A stretch of 64,000 nt of DNA from assembly GCA_024401535.1 (NCBI GenBank), contig JAKSKX010000008.1, positions 1-64,000 of the forward strand, read 5' to 3'. The stretch's first letter is position 1. Each line of letters starts with the position of its first letter. The notes beneath the pieces were generated by a model. It ran no database searches and was not told where the DNA came from. It was given only the letters and a program-made list of their open reading frames with translations. A program made the translations under genes and the position numbers. Positions 18,386 through 27,931 of the stretch are shown piece by piece. The DNA is from Paludibacteraceae bacterium. GTDB lineage: Bacteria > Bacteroidota > Bacteroidia > Bacteroidales > Paludibacteraceae.

Positions 18386-19558
18386 ATGAGTTTGAAAAAA
18401 GAGGATATTTGGAATAAAACTGACATAGTTCAGTTCCTTGCACAACAAGGAATGACACCTGTTAGAACTACACATAATTCCAAATTCGGAACTACGCTTA
18501 TATACTATTCGCCATTTAGAGACGAAAAACACCCTTCTTTTGAAGTATTCCCAGGTGAATACCCTCAAAAATGGATAGATCGTGCAGAAATGGATAAAAC
18601 AGGAACTATTCTTACATTAGTTGCTCGTTTGAAAAACATTCCTGATATTCCATCAAATCTAAATAAAATAATTCTTGCTACAGCTGAAGCTTATCAAGGC
18701 AACATCCTGGATATGCCAGTGCGAGAATGTAAACCTAAAGAAAATGTCGAAGAGAAACCACGAATCGTTATCACAAAAGTTAATTCGATATGGTATAACA
18801 GCCTTATTGACTATCTTAATTCTCGTTGCATATCTCTTAATGTTGCTCGCCTTTTTTGCAAACAGGTACACTATAACAAATTGAATGCCGAAGGAACACC
18901 ATCGAGAGAAAGAGTTGATATAGGTTTCCCTAACAATTATAATGACAATAATATAAACAAAGCAGATCCCAATGGCGGTTGGGAGTTAAGAATGGAATCT
19001 GCATCAAAAACGATGCCTGATGGTTCTGTCTATCAATACAAATCAAAAATTTGTAATGCTAAAGAACCTTCCTACATTCTTAGCAATATACCCAATAGAC
19101 AAATAAATATATTTGAGGGATTCTTCGATATGCTCAGTGCTGCTGAACAAAAAATGCGAATGGGGAAAAATGTCCTTGATGAAGATTACATAGTTCTTAA
19201 TTCTGTAGCTTTAGCAGACAGGGTTATCTCTAAATTGGAATCAATGGATTTATCCCAACGCTCTGTTAAACTATTCCTTGACAATGACACAGCAGGATCA
19301 CAAGCAACAACAAAGATAATATCTGCTCTGCAGGACAAAGCTTCTGAGGTTAAAGATTGCAGATATTTTCTTGGAGAACACAAAGATCTGAATGAATGGC
19401 ATATCGCTCAAACAAGGGAAGCTCTACAACAACAAAACCTATTTCTAACAAATGGTGTTTTTACTCCTAAGCAACTTCTGGAAGAAGAAAACAAAGTTCA
19501 TAAGATTGAAGAACCTAAACTTCAACTAATTCAAAAGCGAAAAGGAATGGGGATATAA
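18386..19558 (+). CDS. Toprim primase-like protein of conjugative element
   Basis: A 390-residue protein. The N-terminal half resembles the CHC2-like primase portion in mobile-element primases (YYSPFRDEKHPSFEVFPGE, DKTGTILTLVARL) but the zinc-binding cysteines are not evident. The C-terminal half has a Toprim-like fold: IFEGFFDMLSAAE, VLNSVALADRV and FLDNDTAGSQA, with DLNEW later. Such proteins prime replication after transfer. I prefer the ATG at 18386 (MSLKKEDIW); 18353 is an alternative. It ends KRKGMGI, one of seven proteins in this window ending with a basic G-x-x-I tail. Confidence 0.75.
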   Translation: MSLKKEDIWNKTDIVQFLAQQGMTPVRTTHNSKFGTTLIYYSPFRDEKHPSFEVFPGEYPQKWIDRAEMDKTGTILTLVARLKNIPDIPSNLNKIILATAEAYQGNILDMPVRECKPKENVEEKPRIVITKVNSIWYNSLIDYLNSRCISLNVARLFCKQVHYNKLNAEGTPSRERVDIGFPNNYNDNNINKADPNGGWELRMESASKTMPDGSVYQYKSKICNAKEPSYILSNIPNRQINIFEGFFDMLSAAEQKMRMGKNVLDEDYIVLNSVALADRVISKLESMDLSQRSVKLFLDNDTAGSQATTKIISALQDKASEVKDCRYFLGEHKDLNEWHIAQTREALQQQNLFLTNGVFTPKQLLEEENKVHKIEEPKLQLIQKRKGMGI

Positions 19559-19662
19559 GTCTCCATGACAAATAAGTGTTCTGATTATATTACAATTTTC
19601 TTTTAAAATGGTTCTTGTAGGGAGCAGAGTTAAACTGCCCTCTACAAGATTTGAAGATAAAA

Positions 19663-20826
19663 ATGATTCAGATAGTTCCTAAATATATAATATCTATGCT
19701 TCTTCTCTTTGTGTGTTCGTTTACAACTTTCGCACAAAGCCTGTCTCAAAAAGGAGCAACTAAAATAAAGCTGGAGATAAGCGATGTTAAATGGGTATAT
19801 ATCCAATTCCCTGCTAATATCAATTATGTTGATATGGGAACAGAGGATATAGTAGCAGAAAAAGTAGCTGATGTAGAATCTATCCTTAGAATAAAAAGTG
19901 TCATTCCAGTATTTGACAATACAACATTAACTTCAATAACTAAAGATGGAAAGATTTATACTTTCGATCTTTATTACAATCAGAATCCTCAAAGTATAGC
20001 TATAGACATGAAGGATGTGAAAGATGCCATAACAAAGGAAAATTATATGGCAGAATCCGCTATAGAGCTAAGTAGCGTCAGAACATCACATTTATCATAT
20101 TCCTCAAATGAAAAGGTTATAGATGTTGCTGTCGGTATAGATTCTATCATAGCAAATAAAATTGCAGATTTTAATAATGTAGTGATTGCAAAACGAGTTG
20201 GAGATTTTGATGCGTTTGAAACAACATCATTACATATTGTTACAAAAGACAGTAAAAATAGAATCAGGATATATCCTCATATAATTAGTGCTAACGAGAA
20301 TCCTGCTATAGTTAATCTTACCATAGACAATGACGATGAAGATAAAGCTACATTCTCAAATGCAAGTATGAACGAAGTTGAAATGGAGGCTTATGGTCAA
20401 GCAGTAGTAAAAAAAGGTGTTGTCCTTAACAATATAGGTGTTTCAGAGAATAAGATGCTGTTTAGCCTTTGCGGTCTTTTCATCAAAGATGATGTGCTTA
20501 TGTTCCACCTTTATCTTCAGAATAATAGCAAAATTGATTATGAAATAGACTTCATCAGAAGTTATATTCAGAATAAGAAAAAAAGTAAGAAACAAACATA
20601 CCAGGATGACGAAAAGATACCTATATATATATACAAGTCGAAAAACAGTGATATAGTGGATGGAGAAACTGGTTATAGTGCAGTCTTTTTCTTTAAGAGA
20701 TTTACTGTACCTGACAAGCACCAGTTCTATTTTGAAATTTTTGAGAAGAATGGTGGTAGGCACTTGAAATTTACTGCCTCGAATAGAGAAATTCTTAGTG
20801 CTAAGACAATAGAAATCAAAGAATAA
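19663..20826 (+). CDS. traN: Conjugative transfer protein TraN-like (DUF4138)
   Basis: A 387-residue exported protein. The signal peptide is MIQIVPKYIISMLLLFVCSFTTFA-Q. The start of the mature part has the TraN pattern (YIQFPANINYVDMGTEDIVA, EKVADVESILRIKS, LTSITKDGKIYTFDLYY). TraN belongs to the Bacteroidales transfer apparatus and is thought to sit in the outer-membrane part of the channel. I chose the ATG at 19663; a TTG lies 12 bases upstream. The next gene begins 2 bases after the stop. The absence of other Tra genes next to it is unusual compared with CTnDOT-like operons. Confidence 0.8.
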   Translation: MIQIVPKYIISMLLLFVCSFTTFAQSLSQKGATKIKLEISDVKWVYIQFPANINYVDMGTEDIVAEKVADVESILRIKSVIPVFDNTTLTSITKDGKIYTFDLYYNQNPQSIAIDMKDVKDAITKENYMAESAIELSSVRTSHLSYSSNEKVIDVAVGIDSIIANKIADFNNVVIAKRVGDFDAFETTSLHIVTKDSKNRIRIYPHIISANENPAIVNLTIDNDDEDKATFSNASMNEVEMEAYGQAVVKKGVVLNNIGVSENKMLFSLCGLFIKDDVLMFHLYLQNNSKIDYEIDFIRSYIQNKKKSKKQTYQDDEKIPIYIYKSKNSDIVDGETGYSAVFFFKRFTVPDKHQFYFEIFEKNGGRHLKFTASNREILSAKTIEIKE

Positions 20827-20828
20827 TC

Positions 20829-21458
20829 ATGGAAAAGATAGATATAGTATTAAAAGCTTTATTGGAGACTAAAGAGCTGGTTTCCATCCTTAGCTATAAG
20901 ATTGATAACTTAGAAGCCAAAATAGACAAGCTTGAAATAATGCTTGATTCCAAGACAAGTTATGAGGGTTCATCTTCAGTCAAGGAAGAAATAGCTGTTT
21001 CTAAACAAGAAAAAGAAACTGAAAAAGCTGCAGATGAAGGAAGTCCTGTAGAAGAAACAAACGAAGTTCCATATCAAGAATCAGATATGCAATCATCTGA
21101 TGAATTTGAACCTATGGATGAACCAGACATAGATTTAGGTGATCCTGTAATGGAAGATCCTGATTTTAATCAGAGCAACTTAGAACAAGACAATGAAGAA
21201 GAATACGATGACGAACCTGATTATACCAACAAGGTAGAAAAGGAATATTCTTCAGAAGAAATTGCTGAAATAGTTAGGAAAGAGAAAGAGAAGATTTTTG
21301 CAAATAATTCCATTAACAAAAAGAAAATGGAAGAGTCATTGCAAAAACTTGTAGAAGAAAAGAAAGGGGTTTCCGTTAAGACGAATGAAACTCTTCAGCA
21401 GATTAAAAACAAACAAAATTCAGTACAGGGATTTGAATCTCTAAAGTACAAGTTTTAA
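20829..21458 (+). CDS. Acidic coiled-coil hypothetical protein
   Basis: A 209-residue protein. An N-terminal heptad-rich part (VSILSYKIDNLEAKIDKLEI) is a probable coiled coil. The middle is very acidic and Pro-rich (EFEPMDEPDIDLGDPVMEDP), and the C-terminal part is Lys/Glu-rich. No family is recognised. It sits between TraN and a topoisomerase with 2- and 15-base gaps, so the three are probably one operon. Confidence 0.7.
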   Translation: MEKIDIVLKALLETKELVSILSYKIDNLEAKIDKLEIMLDSKTSYEGSSSVKEEIAVSKQEKETEKAADEGSPVEETNEVPYQESDMQSSDEFEPMDEPDIDLGDPVMEDPDFNQSNLEQDNEEEYDDEPDYTNKVEKEYSSEEIAEIVRKEKEKIFANNSINKKKMEESLQKLVEEKKGVSVKTNETLQQIKNKQNSVQGFESLKYKF

Positions 21459-21473
21459 TAAATAATAAACTCT

Positions 21474-24425
21474 ATGAAAGTCGTAATAGCAGAAAAACCT
21501 TCTGTAGCAAGAGATATTGCAAAGGTATTAAAAGCCACCAATAAAAAAGACGGCTACCTTGAAGGCAATGGATGGCAAGTTACTTGGGCATACGGTCATT
21601 TAGTTGGACTATGTGAACCAGAAGCCTATGGATGGGGAACACCCTGGAATAAAGAGGCTTTACCAATGATTCCTGAGCAATTTCAACTTCAGCTTCTCAC
21701 TGATGAACAAGCTAAGAGCAAAAAAGATGACAGGTATTACCAGCAATTCAACATCGTTAAAAATCTATTTAAGGATGCCGAATATATTGTTTGTGCTACA
21801 GATGCAGGTCGAGAAGGAGAACTAATTTTTAGAAACATCTACAATTTTGCTAAAACAAAAACTCCATTCAAAAGACTTTGGATTTCCTCTCTAACAGAAT
21901 CTTCTATTAAAAAAGGGTTCGACAACCTAAAAGAAGGTACTGACTTTGACAATATATATTACAGTGCCGAAGCCAGGGCAAAAGCAGATTGGCTTATAGG
22001 AATGAATGCCACAAGATCCTTAACATTAGCTAATCCAAACAAAGGAGTATTTACAATAGGTAGAGTTCAAACACCAACATTCTCATTTGTTTGCAACAGG
22101 TTCTATGAGAACAAGAACTTTGTTCAGACATTCTACTATAAGCTTAAAGCAAAGCTTAATACTACTGACAAGATTCAGTTTACTGCCACTTGTCCGGAAA
22201 ACTTTGAGAGTAAAGAATCTGCAGAAAAGAAGATAGAGTCATTAGGCAATAGTTTCAAACTTGTAAAAGTTGAAAAGAAATTAGTAAATGAGAAAGCTCC
22301 ATTGCCATTCTCTCTTACTGATTTACAACGATCTGCAAACAAATCATTAGGGTTGTCTGCACAAGACACCTTGACTGCATTACAGAGTCTTTATGAGGCA
22401 AAAATGACTACATATCCACGCACAGATTCAAGCTATCTTGCGGAAGATATGGTACAACCTATATCGGATAATATAGCATCTTTAAACAAGCTAAATCTTA
22501 ACAAAGACCTTGCCAAAGGACTGGAACTTATATGCAAGAAAGGAATCCAAAAGAATTGTTTTGACAACTCAAAACTTACGGATCATCATGCTGTAATACC
22601 TACATTTGAAAATTATGACAACTATACTAATCTAAAGGATAACGAGAGAAAAATCTATGACTTGGTAGTCAAAAGATTTATTCAATCAATGTTACCAGCT
22701 TGTATTAAGGAACAGGTCATATATACCTTTGAGGCAAAGGATAGCACCATTTTTAGGTCATCAGGTTCTACGGTCAAGGATTCTGGATGGAGAATGACTA
22801 TTTCTTCTTTAGATAAAGAAGAAGAAAAAGATTCAGATGAAGAACTTCAAAATCTTCCTCCTTTGATGGAAGGTGAAGATCTGGCTATCATGAATGTAGC
22901 TGCAGAAGAAAAGAAAACAAAAAGACCTAATCTTCTAACGGAAGCAGACTTGCTGAAACTTATGGAGACAGCAGGAAAGCTAATAGAAGATAAGGAACTG
23001 TCTAAAGCTATTAAAGACTGCGGTCTTGGAACTCCAGCGACAAGAGCTTCTGTAATAGAATCTCTTAAAGCTCGTCAAATGATAGAAGTAAAAGATAAAA
23101 AGTACCTTGTACCAACAAATCGAGGACTTGCTATCTATGATGCCATTAAGGATTTAGATTTATCTAAACCTGATGTTACTGGAGAATGGGAGAATAAACT
23201 TAATAAGATTGCTGAAGGCAACTATGAGCCAAGTGTTTTCCTTGAAGAAATAAAAGCTAAAACATCATCTTTAGTAACTGAGTTAGATTTAATCAAGATA
23301 ACGGTTCAGGAAGAGGGTAATTCATCCAAATTGTTGACTAAAGAGCTTCATTGTCCTATCTGTGGAGGGAAAATCATTGAAGGACAAAAAACTGTAAGGT
23401 GTGAAGAATACTCACAAGATAACCCTAACGGATGTAAGTTTGTCCTTTTCAAGAGTAATAAGTATCATACTTTCTCAGAAGAAGAGATTATTGAACTGTG
23501 CGAGAAGAAGGAAACTTCTAAGGTCATAGTATTGAAAACATCTGATAAAACATATAATGTTAGATTCAAGTTTGATACAGATAATATGAAAGTGGATTTT
23601 ATTTATGACAACACAATTTGTGATTGTCCTAAATGTGGCAAAAAGGTAGTGGAATATAAAAGTTCCTATGCTTGTGAAGGAAACACAAAGGAGAACGCAA
23701 CCTGCGACTTCCTGGTATGGAAAAATGTTTCCGGTCATGAATTAACGAAGGACGAATTAGTAAAGCTGATAGCAAATAAAGAGCTAAAAGGCTTGTCATT
23801 CGTTAGCAAAGAAGGTAAGCCTTATAAAGCAAACCTGACTCTTCAAGATGACTTTAAGACAAAAATAGTCTTTGAAGAAGAAAAAGTTTGCGATTGTCCT
23901 AAATGTGGTTCTCCTGTAAAGGAATTTACTAAAGGATTCAGCTGTAGCAAGAGAACGCAAGAGAATGCAACTTGTGATTTCGCCCTATGGAAGGATGTTA
24001 ATGGCTATAACATGACAAAGGCAGACTTTCTTGAACTATTATCTAAGAAAGTATTGAAGAATAAAAGTTTTGTTAGCAAAGAAGGTAAGCCTTACAAAGC
24101 GGATCTAACTCTGACAGATGACTTCAAGCTAAAAATAGTCTTTGAGGAGAAGAAAGAAATTGGCAAATGCCCTAAATGCGGATCTCCTGTAATCGCTTTT
24201 AAGAGTGGATATAAGTGTTCAAACAACACAAAGGAGAACGCAACCTGCGACTTCCTGATATGGGAAAGTTTCAACGGACATAATCTTACTTTATCCCAGG
24301 TTCAAAGCTTGCTTAAAGGAGAAGTATTGAAGAAGGTGAAGTTTGTTTCCAAATCTGGAAACAATTACGAAGCAGATGTTGTCTATAATGCAGAGGCAAA
24401 CAAAATTGAAGTTAAAATGCAATAA
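21474..24425 (+). CDS. topB: DNA topoisomerase III-like type IA topoisomerase (second copy)
   Basis: 983 residues. Toprim motifs AEKPSVARD (residues 6-14) and TDAGREGE (109-116) and the catalytic Tyr314 in TTYPRTDSSYLAEDM are intact. The C-terminal region has four Cys4 zinc ribbons (CPICGG, then CPKCG units). The last three units are highly similar to each other (NATCDF...W repeated), pointing to internal duplication. The gene is AT-rich like its neighbours, unlike the homologue at 5975-8983. It is followed by a strong terminator. In conjugative elements these enzymes may resolve transferred or replicating DNA; that role is inference. Confidence 0.95.
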   Translation: MKVVIAEKPSVARDIAKVLKATNKKDGYLEGNGWQVTWAYGHLVGLCEPEAYGWGTPWNKEALPMIPEQFQLQLLTDEQAKSKKDDRYYQQFNIVKNLFKDAEYIVCATDAGREGELIFRNIYNFAKTKTPFKRLWISSLTESSIKKGFDNLKEGTDFDNIYYSAEARAKADWLIGMNATRSLTLANPNKGVFTIGRVQTPTFSFVCNRFYENKNFVQTFYYKLKAKLNTTDKIQFTATCPENFESKESAEKKIESLGNSFKLVKVEKKLVNEKAPLPFSLTDLQRSANKSLGLSAQDTLTALQSLYEAKMTTYPRTDSSYLAEDMVQPISDNIASLNKLNLNKDLAKGLELICKKGIQKNCFDNSKLTDHHAVIPTFENYDNYTNLKDNERKIYDLVVKRFIQSMLPACIKEQVIYTFEAKDSTIFRSSGSTVKDSGWRMTISSLDKEEEKDSDEELQNLPPLMEGEDLAIMNVAAEEKKTKRPNLLTEADLLKLMETAGKLIEDKELSKAIKDCGLGTPATRASVIESLKARQMIEVKDKKYLVPTNRGLAIYDAIKDLDLSKPDVTGEWENKLNKIAEGNYEPSVFLEEIKAKTSSLVTELDLIKITVQEEGNSSKLLTKELHCPICGGKIIEGQKTVRCEEYSQDNPNGCKFVLFKSNKYHTFSEEEIIELCEKKETSKVIVLKTSDKTYNVRFKFDTDNMKVDFIYDNTICDCPKCGKKVVEYKSSYACEGNTKENATCDFLVWKNVSGHELTKDELVKLIANKELKGLSFVSKEGKPYKANLTLQDDFKTKIVFEEEKVCDCPKCGSPVKEFTKGFSCSKRTQENATCDFALWKDVNGYNMTKADFLELLSKKVLKNKSFVSKEGKPYKADLTLTDDFKLKIVFEEKKEIGKCPKCGSPVIAFKSGYKCSNNTKENATCDFLIWESFNGHNLTLSQVQSLLKGEVLKKVKFVSKSGNNYEADVVYNAEANKIEVKMQ

Positions 24426-24470
24426 GATTTATCAATAAACAAAATTTTATTTAAAAAAATTTGTAGTGTG

Positions 24471-24506
24471 AGCAGTTAGAGTTGGGAAATTCTAACTGCT
24501 TTTTTT
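24471..24506 (+). terminator. Intrinsic terminator after topoisomerase operon
   Basis: AGCAGTTAGA pairs exactly with TCTAACTGCT, followed by seven T. Confidence 0.85.
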
Positions 24507-24517
24507 AAAAAAAAAGG

Positions 24518-24541
24518 GTTGTGAAATAGCTATTTCACAAC
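24518..24541. terminator. Palindromic bidirectional terminator
   Basis: GTTGTGAAATA/TATTTCACAAC around a 2-base centre, with TCTTTTT on the plus side and a long T run on the minus side. It separates the convergent topoisomerase and minus-strand genes. Confidence 0.7.
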
Positions 24542-24573
24542 TCTCTTTTTGTTATTTAATTTATACAAAAAAA

Positions 24574-25059
24574 TTATTCATAAAGCCAAGATTTAACATC
24601 TTCTGCCCATTGCTTAATATCATAAGGCGCTACCCAATAGGATTTAACCAATCTAAGTAATTCTTCAAGTTCATCTACGGAAGCCAATTCAAGAACCTCT
24701 CTAAGTTCCTCGCTTGGCTCTATTAAATCAATATCATCAGCGAAATCTGTTGCATCCTCATACCAATAGACTCCTTTCAACTTCTCAGCTGCTTCAATTA
24801 ACAAATCCTCGCTTAAATCAGAAATAATAGATTCTCTTGCATCCACATCACCATATAGAGCAATAAAATTTACATTTTCTTTCGCCCAATCTGCTATTTC
24901 TCTCATTATAGCAACCTTTAACGCATCAGGTTCTACATTACCAAATTCTGTTCTTTGACTAACATTAAAAGTACCTTCAATGAAGTTCACTTTAACTCCG
25001 CTTTCATCGTGTCTTATAGTCCATTCCAGACCGCACGCTCTACTAATTGAACAACTCAT
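24574..25059 (-). CDS. Acidic hypothetical protein of the small-gene block
   Basis: 161 residues, strongly acidic in the second half (DFADDIDLIEPSEELREVLE, VDELEELLRLVKSYW). No known domain is recognised. The C-terminal half looks helical. It is the last gene of the minus-strand block and ends at the bidirectional terminator. Acidic proteins of this size in such blocks include DNA-mimic antirestriction proteins such as ArdA nearby, so an anti-defence role is possible but unproven. Confidence 0.6.
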   Translation of the reverse strand: MSCSISRACGLEWTIRHDESGVKVNFIEGTFNVSQRTEFGNVEPDALKVAIMREIADWAKENVNFIALYGDVDARESIISDLSEDLLIEAAEKLKGVYWYEDATDFADDIDLIEPSEELREVLELASVDELEELLRLVKSYWVAPYDIKQWAEDVKSWLYE

Positions 25060-25095
25060 ATTATTATGTTTTAATGGGAGATAACTCCCAACTTG

Positions 25096-25230
25096 TTACT
25101 GTCTCCAATATTCATCCGATAAGTTTTCTTTGCTCTGTTCGTGCAATTTAATAAGTTCTTCATTGGTAGGATTTACCAATAAAGTACCTTTACGAACTAT
25201 CATTGCATTGTTGTAAATGTTTATACTCAT
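25096..25230 (-). CDS. Small conserved-looking hypothetical protein
   Basis: A 44-residue frame (MSINIYNNAMIVRKGTLLVN, then PTNEELIKLHEQSKENLSDE, YWRQ stop). The amphipathic, charged text and fit between its neighbours suggest a real gene, but no family is known to me. The 66 bases up to the next gene are A/T-rich. Confidence 0.45.
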   Translation of the reverse strand: MSINIYNNAMIVRKGTLLVNPTNEELIKLHEQSKENLSDEYWRQ

Positions 25231-25325
25231 AATTAAACCATTGCAAATTTATATAAAATTTCAAAAATGGAAAGGTTCATAAATTCACATTCACAAACCT
25301 TTCAAAATTATTTTAATTTTTAACA

Positions 25326-25787
25326 TCATTCCATTATAAACTTGCTAAAATACAAGAAAAACTTTATCAAATTGGAAGTTACTCCATGCGAACCACCGAC
25401 AAAACTCCAACAAGCCCCACGAAGGTTAGATTCATCAGTAAATCTATCTCCTGTAGGAGTTTCTCCAACAACCTCTAACATTGCAGATAGTGATTCGTCA
25501 TCTTCATTAGTAGCTCTTGAATCCACAGAAGAATATACGACATTATTAAATGTATCTTCAAAGATTTCTCCCCAAGACAACTTGTCAGCGACAACCTCAT
25601 TATCAAATCGCAAAGAAAAACTATGAATTTCCTCTGTCTCAGCGATAATATCATCAATACTTCTTATAAAAAGCAGCAGTTCTTCCTCACTTTTAGGATT
25701 ACACTCAAAAAAAGCTTCATTTATCATTACAGACACATTCTTCTCTGCGCATCCGTAATCTACCCCATTTATATTCCTGATAATCAT
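25326..25787 (-). CDS. Acidic hypothetical protein
   Basis: 153 residues beginning MIIRNINGVDYGCAEKNVSV. The middle is rich in Asp/Glu (CNPKSEEELLLFIRSIDDII, RATNEDDESLSAML). A hydrophobic end (LIKFFLYFSKFIME) could pack or touch a membrane. No family is recognised. It lies 20 bases downstream of the zinc-ribbon gene, with which it probably forms an operon. Confidence 0.55.
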   Translation of the reverse strand: MIIRNINGVDYGCAEKNVSVMINEAFFECNPKSEEELLLFIRSIDDIIAETEEIHSFSLRFDNEVVADKLSWGEIFEDTFNNVVYSSVDSRATNEDDESLSAMLEVVGETPTGDRFTDESNLRGACWSFVGGSHGVTSNLIKFFLYFSKFIME

Positions 25788-25807
25788 GTTTAATTTATTT
25801 TAAATAA

Positions 25808-26167
25808 TTAAATCCACTCTGTATAGTAACTTTCATTATCGCTTTCATACTCCCTGTTCCATTCTTCTGGAGTAAATTTTGTATGCAGGCATTCATCACT
25901 ACAAAAGTAATAATCTCCTCCTCTAACACAATACCCTACACGCATTAGCTTGCCACAATAAGAGCATCTTCTGCAAGGCTCATCGTTCCAAAAGAAATCT
26001 ACCAAGGACTCAGCGATAACATCTTCACTGGTATTTTCATCCCATTTGTCAAGATAGAACTCAGCAAATCTAACAAGTTCATCATCTGAATAAAAGTCTT
26101 TTTCTGTACCTTTTACAGCCTCTGACAATCTGTTCAGGATTGATTCTACAGAAGTTCGCATAGTCAT
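25808..26167 (-). CDS. Small zinc-ribbon hypothetical protein
   Basis: 119 residues. The N-terminus is helical and acidic. A cysteine cluster follows, CRRCSYCGKLMRVGYC then FCSDECLHTKF, suited to bind one or two zinc ions. The C-terminus is acidic and Tyr-rich (REYESDNESYYTEWI). Its ATG lies about 60 bases downstream of a promoter within the first hairpin repeat. No specific family is recognised; nucleic-acid or protein binding is plausible. Confidence 0.6.
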   Translation of the reverse strand: MTMRTSVESILNRLSEAVKGTEKDFYSDDELVRFAEFYLDKWDENTSEDVIAESLVDFFWNDEPCRRCSYCGKLMRVGYCVRGGDYYFCSDECLHTKFTPEEWNREYESDNESYYTEWI

Positions 26168-27045
26168 ATAAAAATTAAAAATTATAAGGATTCAAAGGTT
26201 ATCTATTTCCCTTTGTTTGTACTACAAAGTTACAAATAATCAGCGAGATAACCAAATTTCAAGGGCAATATTTTCGCTAAAAACGAAAAAAAAAAACGAG
26301 GCGGATTCTTTTGTTCAAGGGAATGAAACCAGGCGATTATTCGCCCTCTTTTTGTCCTAAAACGGTTATAGGTTTTTACCGTTATATTTAGGGATTGTTT
26401 CACAAGTTCGTTCTAAGCAAGTTAGAGGCTATTGCCGTAGTCTATTTGTAATGCAGCACCAAATTTGCAGATTTCCACTCTGCCAATTTGGTCATGAGAT
26501 AGCAAAACATAGACTTATGCTCTGCACAAGCCTTATGTTTTCAGATAAGTTAAGTTTATACGATTTACAATTTCTAATATAGCACCGAATGTGCAGATTC
26601 TAACTCTGCTAATTCGGTCCAAGATTTAGCAAAATGTTATCTGAGCTTTGTATCTGGCAACATTTTAGGGATAGTTAATTCCTTTGGAAAAGAAAATAAT
26701 GCTTCGATAGAATGGCATCGAATTTTAAATTTCTGCTCCGTGCAACGGTTGTGAATTTTTAAATTCGATACATTTCTCAGAAGCAAAGATACCTTTGGTT
26801 TATATACAGAATATAGTTAGTCCTCTGGGAAAAGAAAAGGCAGCAGTGCAGTTGTGAATCCTAAAGTTCGCTCTGCCTTGATGCCTTTTCATATGAACAA
26901 AGTCCAGTCCTCTATCTTCGATGGAGCGCTGGGCTTTGAAGTTGCTCTTACAAGATAAACAAGACGAAGGGCGGTTGTGAACCTTGAAGTTCGCTCCGCC
27001 CTTCGCACGAAAAAGAGGTCAGTCAAACGACCAACCTCATAGGAA
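26168..27045 (-). repeat. Long hairpin-rich intergenic repeat, copy 1, with promoter
   Basis: No gene is visible here. Nearest the downstream gene is a conserved leader and promoter: TTTG at 26256-26253 and TAACTTTG at 26232-26225 on the minus strand, 20 bases apart. A conserved hairpin GGCGA/TCGCC lies at about 26332-26345. Behind it comes a series of imperfect hairpins, for example ACCAAATTTGCAGA/TCTGCCAATTTGGT at about 26460-26493 and CAAAACATAG...CTTATGTTTT. The block nearest 27000 folds as AAGGGCGG/CCGCCCTT with an inner GTGAAC/GTTCGC stem. Similar blocks recur at 28295, 29421, 31569, 32856 and 34124. Confidence 0.75.
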
Positions 27046-27627
27046 TTACTCAAACATAAAAGGATGAACATAAAAGTAGGTGTAATCCTCGCTATATCTG
27101 TAGTTATGTATAAAGTCAATCATATCAGCTTCAGAGCGAGTACCCTGCGGAACATTCATTTTCTCGCACCAAAATTCAATGGCTTCCTTGACAGTATCAA
27201 ACGGTTCTTCTAAAAGATTGTCAAAAGGCTTTCCATCAGCAGACACACAGCATTCTTCAGGGAAGAAACTTCCTTCATCGTGAACATAAAAGACATCCAA
27301 GCCACACTCGGTAACACGATAAGAAATGGAAAGTTCGTCATCCAAGATGGAGTTAATTTCCCAAAAAAGTCCGTTGCAAGCATCCCAAGCAGTTTCCGTC
27401 ATGAAAGAAAGGACATTAGAATCATCGTCATAATCAAAGTAACAGACATCCCCACGGACACAGATATTCTTTTCTTTGAAATCAATCGAAAACTCTTGTG
27501 CAAGTTTTCCTAACCAAAAGTAATCGGTATTATTTTCTTCAGATAACTTTTGGAAAGCCTTATAAAGGCTAATTACTGCATCTTTAGAGCCAGTAATTTT
27601 ATAATCAGTAGTTGCTATATTAGGCAT
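27046..27627 (-). CDS. Acidic hypothetical protein, possibly YubB/Api92-like
   Basis: 193 residues. A mixed alpha/beta text with the phrase VLSFMTETAWDACNGLFWEI, then YRVTECGLDVFYVHDEGSFF. This resembles the ferredoxin-like YubB/Api92 proteins of plasmids and phages, in which a W-containing strand is followed by a GxD/GxE segment. The similarity is by eye only. It is clearly acidic. It is followed upstream by a second small gene (2-base gap) and a third one, suggesting a three-gene operon. Confidence 0.6.
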   Translation of the reverse strand: MPNIATTDYKITGSKDAVISLYKAFQKLSEENNTDYFWLGKLAQEFSIDFKEKNICVRGDVCYFDYDDDSNVLSFMTETAWDACNGLFWEINSILDDELSISYRVTECGLDVFYVHDEGSFFPEECCVSADGKPFDNLLEEPFDTVKEAIEFWCEKMNVPQGTRSEADMIDFIHNYRYSEDYTYFYVHPFMFE

Positions 27628-27629
27628 AA

Positions 27630-27881
27630 TTAGTCAATTTTGAAAAAACTTATAAAAGCATCATCTCCATACTCTGAAGCCTTTAGAACATACTCTGGAG
27701 TCAAACCTTTGAAGAAAGTTTCATCTTCTCCGTGCCAGACTGCAAGGTAAGAACCTTCGAGGTCTAAAGATATATCAGTATTAAAGAACTCTTTAGTATT
27801 AAAATCAGTCGAAATAGTTACTTTCGTATTATCAAAGCCTTCATAAAGAAAAGCCTTAAATAAATCTAAACAATTACTCAT
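27630..27881 (-). CDS. Small acidic hypothetical protein
   Basis: 83 residues beginning MSNCLDLFKAFLYEGFDNTK. It is rich in Asp, Glu and aromatic residues (LAVWHGEDETFFKGL, EYGDDAFISFFKID). No family is recognised. The stop is 2 bases from the ATG of the next gene. Confidence 0.55.
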   Translation of the reverse strand: MSNCLDLFKAFLYEGFDNTKVTISTDFNTKEFFNTDISLDLEGSYLAVWHGEDETFFKGLTPEYVLKASEYGDDAFISFFKID

Positions 27882-27931
27882 AAATGGAAAGAATAAAAAG
27901 CCGATACTCTCACTATCGGCGAGTTAGTTGT

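Noticed and set aside
24426..24573. Origin of replication in the palindromic AT-rich segment after the topoisomerase
   Set aside because: The two hairpins with T runs are explained as terminators of convergent genes; no iterons or Rep gene are present.
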